64,000 nucleotides of DNA from Sipunculus nudus (lineage: Eukaryota; Annelida; Sipuncula; Golfingiida; Sipunculidae), in NCBI GenBank assembly GCA_026874595.1, contig CM049313.1:62685659-62749658 (forward strand), read 5' to 3'. The position numbers and the translations under genes were made by a program. Under the pieces are notes generated by a model, which had not been told where the DNA came from, made no database searches, and saw only the letters and a list, made by a program, of their open reading frames with translations. Of this stretch, positions 59,976 to 64,000 are shown piece after piece. Positions within the stretch are counted from its first letter, which is position 1; each line of letters begins with the position of its first letter.

Positions 59976-61083
59976 TTCTGAATAAATCCAGGTGTCAATG
60001 TCGAGGTAAACTTACACAAATACAAATATCCAGGTAACATTCTTTCATCTTAACAACACTTTCTTCTGAATAGATCAATCTGAATATGTCCGGGTGTCAA
60101 TGTCGAGGTAAACTTACACAAGAACAGATATCCAGGTAACATTCATTCCATCTTAACAACACTTTCTTCTGAATAAATCAATCTGAATATGTCCGGGTGT
60201 CAATGTCGAGGTAAACTTACACAAGAACAGATATCCAGGTAACATTCATTCCATCTTAACAACACTTTCTTCTGAATAGATCAATCTGAATATGTCCGGG
60301 TGTCAATGTCGAGGTAAACTTACACAAGAACAGATATCCAGGTAACATTCATTCCATCTTAACAACACTTTCTTCTGAGTAAATCAATCTGAATATGTCC
60401 GGGTGTCAATGTCGAGGTAAACTTACACAAGAACAGATATCCAGGTAACATTCATTCCATCTTAACAACACTTTCTTCTGAATAAATCAATCTGAATATG
60501 TCCGGGTGTCAATGTCGAGGTAAACTTACACAAGAACAGATATCCAGGTAACATTCATTCCATCTTAACAACACTTTCTTCTGAATAGATCAATCTGAAT
60601 ATGTCCGGGTGTCAATGTCGAGGTAAACTTACACAAGAACAGATATCCAGGTAACATTCATTCCATCTTAACAACACTTTCTTCTGAATAAATCAATCTG
60701 AATATGTCCGGGTGTCAATGTCGAGGTAAACTTACACAAGAACAGATATCCAGGTAACATTCATTCCATCTTAACAACACTTTCTTCTGAATAAATCAAT
60801 CTGAATATGTCCGGGTGTCAATGTCGAGGTAAACTTACACAAGAACAGATATCCAAGTAACATTCATTCCATCTTAACAACTCTTTCTTCTGAATAAATC
60901 AATCTGAATATGTCCCGGTGTCAATGTCAAGGTAAATTTACATAAGAACAGATATCCAGGTAACATTCATTCCATCTGAACAACACTTTCTTCTGAATAA
61001 ATTAATCTGAATATTTCCGGCTGTCAGTGTCGAGGTAAACTTACACAAGAACAGATATGCAGGTAACATTCATTTCATCTGTG
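59976..61083 (+). repeat. 103-bp satellite array, ~10-11 copies
   Basis: The phrase CTGAATA(A/G)ATCAATCTGAATATGTCC recurs at 60066, 60169, 60272, 60375, 60478, 60581 and onward in steps of 103 bp to about 61083. Central copies are almost identical. The first and the last two or three are diverged (for example ATTTCCGGCTGTCAGTGTCG near the right edge). Arm A has the monomer once at 25953-26056. No coding frame runs through it. Confidence 0.95.
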
Positions 61084-62089
61084 TCATGTCCACTTTGTCT
61101 TGGAACATGGATGTACACTTTTCATGATGGCATTTAATAATTAACGTGTTTTGGTTTCAAGATGACCTTATAAATAACATAACGGAGCAAATTGGACCAA
61201 ACAAATTCTTTTTTCTTGAACAATTCTTTAACAGCTCATGGGGCAACATTTAATTATGGTTTTCGTGTTTTAAAGCTTATATTCAGTTAAGTTGTTGTGC
61301 AAAACAGATCAATTTGAACATTATTTATTATTCCTTGTATCTATTATCTGAAAACTTTCCGATTAGCTATCTAAGCAAATCATATTTGCATTCTTTTACG
61401 GGTTAAAACTGAGCTGCTGGTGGTGCTGCTTTCTGTTTTATAATTAAGGCCACCAATGGTCTCTTGCTTCGGGGCCTAATAGATCAATATCCCCACAACT
61501 TAGCTTAAACTTCTTTCATAAGTTGTATGGATGGTACTATGATTTTTTTGTTGGTTGAATCCTTTGACACTGTGTGGTCTGCTGTCAATAATATTAGGAT
61601 TTGCTTGAATTTCAACGCCCTAACAATTAAATATGCTTAAAATGTGTCTGGTTTGCAAATAGAAGCAGCATGTCGCATTATCTATCTTGCCGGTCATCTA
61701 CGAGATGAACGTATATATTTAAATTCATGTAAAATTAGTATAAAATTATTCAGTTTACAGTCTTTCTGTTGTGCTAAACACGCCTCCTGTACTATTATTT
61801 CTTTAAATAAATGTGCTTCAAACATTCAGTATAAATATTCAGATTACATCGTTTGTATTGCTGCGATGATGCAAATTTTTAATGAGTTTTCCATTCAAGG
61901 TTTCTCAATATCAAGATAAAGCTGAGTTTTTTTTAGCTATATACCTAAATAAGCCATATCAATTATTGTATTAAACAATTGATATACAACGTTCGAGGAT
62001 TATTGATTGAGCTAGCTATAGGTGATCAATATAGGTTCACAACTGAGGTCATATTCTAAGGGAGAAAATATACCTATCCTTTAGTATCT

Positions 62090-62515
62090 ATACTATGTAT
62101 TATAATGTTTAGTATATCAAATGTTCTTGCAGGAAAATATTTTTTTATGAATATTGAACATGACTTTTGAATATTTTGATCGCCAAGGACTGGTCGAATG
62201 TTGCTATGATACGCGTCCACAGCTTCTCTTGCAAAGAAACAAAGATATTTATTGCTTATCTCTCTATCCATAACATAAAGTCAAGCTACTAACACCTAGT
62301 CTGCAACAAAAAACTGCTGTGTGAAACCTCTTGACATCAGGTTAAGGTACGTAGACAAGTACCCGCCCACGTGAGCGTAACGTTGACATAGCAGCTATGC
62401 ATATTATGTACTTATTCTCATATTGAAATGGTTATATTTGACCTTGTACTATGTAAGGATGTTTATGCGGAAGGGATACCAGTCTACCAGTGAAAGTGTT
62501 TTGCTATAAATATGA
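62090..62515. other. Arm-B-specific segment
   Basis: Where arm A passes from TTTAGTTTTTAATATA through (AT)n to AAATGTAGGTGGTGTTGCTAA, arm B has about 430 bp of unrelated sequence before the same GGTGGTGTTGCTAA. It is either an insertion in B or a deletion at the microsatellite in A. No TIR or target duplication is evident. Confidence 0.5.
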
Positions 62516-63196
62516 TGGAAAAGGGTTTAATTATGGTGGTGTTGCTAAATATGTAAGTAATCAATGAACTCACTTATCAAAGATGTTTATGGCAAAAGGA
62601 TGGAGTTTGACACTAATGTGACTTTTGTATTTTTTACCATCTTAGTAATGTTTATATCGACTATCAATCGAAGCTTGGGGATAAATTATATACATGACTA
62701 CCTGATGGAAGCATTTTACCAGGAGTCATGCAGATTACACAATAATTTTTTTTTTTGTAAAGCTGGTCCAAAGTACAGATAATCACAATAAAAACAGTTT
62801 CTTGTCGGGGCAATTTGTCGGGGGTTATTCATATTTTAACCCGTCTATAAATTATGATATTTCTGTTAAAAGTGTCGTATCCATTGTTGAATATTGTTTT
62901 ATTTCATCAAATGCGCACATAACATACAACTTTATGCTTTCAATATTAAATATCGATAGAAGAGTATTGTCCTGATAAGCGGCGAAAGATGTCTAATCTG
63001 GGTTTTCCCCAGCTACGGCAGGCTGGTAGCAGCTAGGGATAACTTGTTACAATATAGTCTAGGAGCCAGAAGAGGTTTCAGACCGAAATGCTTACCTCAC
63101 AGCCCAGAAAATTTCCATTGAGGCCATGTTTCAACTAATCTTCTTTGTTTATTATCAGAGTGGACGCAAGTGCGAAAAGTGGTGAATTATTTTTGT

Positions 63197-64000
63197 GACA
63201 TTATGTTTTTTATACACTATTCCGGCGATGAAAATTTGTAAATCTGTGTTCTCAGGATGAGGTAGGGGTATTAAAAATCTTTATTACCACTGAATTATTA
63301 AATATATTATAACCAATTTGCCCCGACATAAATGAGTAAATATTGTTTTAACCTCAAATCGTGCTTTAAGATATTTTGTGAAAGGTCAAAGTCAAAGTTT
63401 TGTGACAGCATATGTTTATACACCACCTTGGCTTTGAAACCTATAGATATCAAACATAGGATAGGGGAAAGGGTTATAAAATCTCTGTAAAAATAACTGT
63501 AAAGTATTTAACATATTGCATAAAATTACCCTTTATATGATACAGAAGGAATTATTCCTTTAGCCTCAAATCATGTTTGATGATAATTTGTTAAAGTTCT
63601 AGGTCACAAGGGGTCGACAAATGCACGGAACGTAATTCTCTTTTATTATTTTGTTTTTTTATACAACCCTTATTCATGCGTGAAAAGTTTGATTCAAGCT
63701 TTCCATTTAAGATTCATAAATACATTATAAGTATCAGTGGTCTGCTACAGCTCTCTGAATTATTACCAGGGAAGATGCAAATGGAAGGTGGTGCAATTGT
63801 TTTGTAACAGCAGGTTTTTATACACTACTTCAGCTATGAAATTCTGCAGATCTCGAACCGAGGATTTGGTAAGTTGTAATAATAATCGTCCTATGAATTA
63901 AACATACTAAAATTATTAAACCTTCATATATGAGCGTAGGAATAATACTTTAACCTGGAGTCATATCTGTGGATATTTTTAGAAAGGTTGCGGTCGGAGG
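63197..64000. repeat. Degenerate ~200-bp tandem repeat
   Basis: TTGTGACA..A(T/G)...TTTTATACAC(T/C)A..(C)GGC(G/T)(A/T)TGAAA recurs at about 63197, 63402 and 63805 (205 bp, then about twice that), with TTGTGAAAGGTCAA(A/G)GTCA and TTTAACCT(C/G)(A/G)AATC words in step. Arm A holds only the start (about 27735-27920). The array reaches the window edge. Confidence 0.6.

Larger units (their letters stand above)
57612..64000 (+). repeat. Arm B of the large direct duplication (partner 23590-27950)
   Basis: Collinear with arm A (paired landmarks listed there). It is longer because of the 103-bp array (59976-61083), an insertion at about 62090-62515, and a continued ~200-bp repeat past 63.2 kb. It runs to the end of the window, so its right limit is unknown. 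The 57993-58250 ORF shares ~40 codons of open frame with arm A (AAGLLVAMY ... MADIH ... IKK) but matches no family I recognise. Confidence 0.85.

Noticed and set aside
59976-61083. Regular repeats that could be taken for a CRISPR array
   Set aside because: The whole 103-bp unit is repeated with no unique spacers, there are no cas genes, and the window is clearly eukaryotic.

Overview
This window looks like AT-rich intergenic and intronic DNA from an animal nuclear genome. The reasons are spliced genes with GT-AG introns, a single-exon rhodopsin-type GPCR, MITEs, fossil LINEs, tRNA-derived SINEs and many microsatellites. The style of the repeats suggests a mollusc or another lophotrochozoan: a TGCCCCCGC-ended element with GTCCGTCC stretches, GAGTCC-rich elements, and TACAG-ended MITEs. 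That placement is inference from remembered repeat style, not a database match. Nothing is prokaryotic or viral in layout.

Two protein-coding genes can be supported, both on the + strand. (1) A three-exon, 532-residue, 12-TM major facilitator of the MFSD4/NAGLT1 type lies at 15343-19552. Its reading frame joins cleanly across two GT-AG introns, and broken copies of its C-terminal tail and 3' region lie downstream. (2) An intronless 452-residue rhodopsin-class GPCR lies at 44950-46308. Its third intracellular loop carries ten consecutive 11-residue repeats. Just upstream are an 8-codon upstream ORF and two CACGTG boxes. I see no functional link between the two genes.

Layout: 1-7 kb is mostly featureless with small MITEs. 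6.95-9.5 kb holds an antisense LINE tail followed by two tandem-repeat arrays. 9.5-15 kb is unassigned and includes the first copy of a ~1 kb dispersed repeat (RptC). 15.3-20.9 kb holds the MFSD4-like gene and its relics. 23.6-27.9 kb is arm A of a ~34-kb-spaced direct duplication. 28-35 kb is a dense repeat bed (RptC copy 2, an array of CCAAT/ATTGG palindromes, a SINE, minisatellites, a GAGTCC element). 36-44 kb is intergenic with an LTR-like insertion and a nested MITE pair whose unfilled counterpart is also in the window. 44.8-46.3 kb is the GPCR. 46.8-54 kb holds MITEs and a Tx1/L1-type LINE fossil. 55-57 kb is an element built of ~180-bp tandem units with hairpin ends. 57.6-64 kb is arm B of the duplication, in which a 103-bp segment that is single-copy in arm A has grown to about 10-11 copies.

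All repeat boundaries were judged by eye and are approximate unless a terminal motif is named. No similarity search was run.
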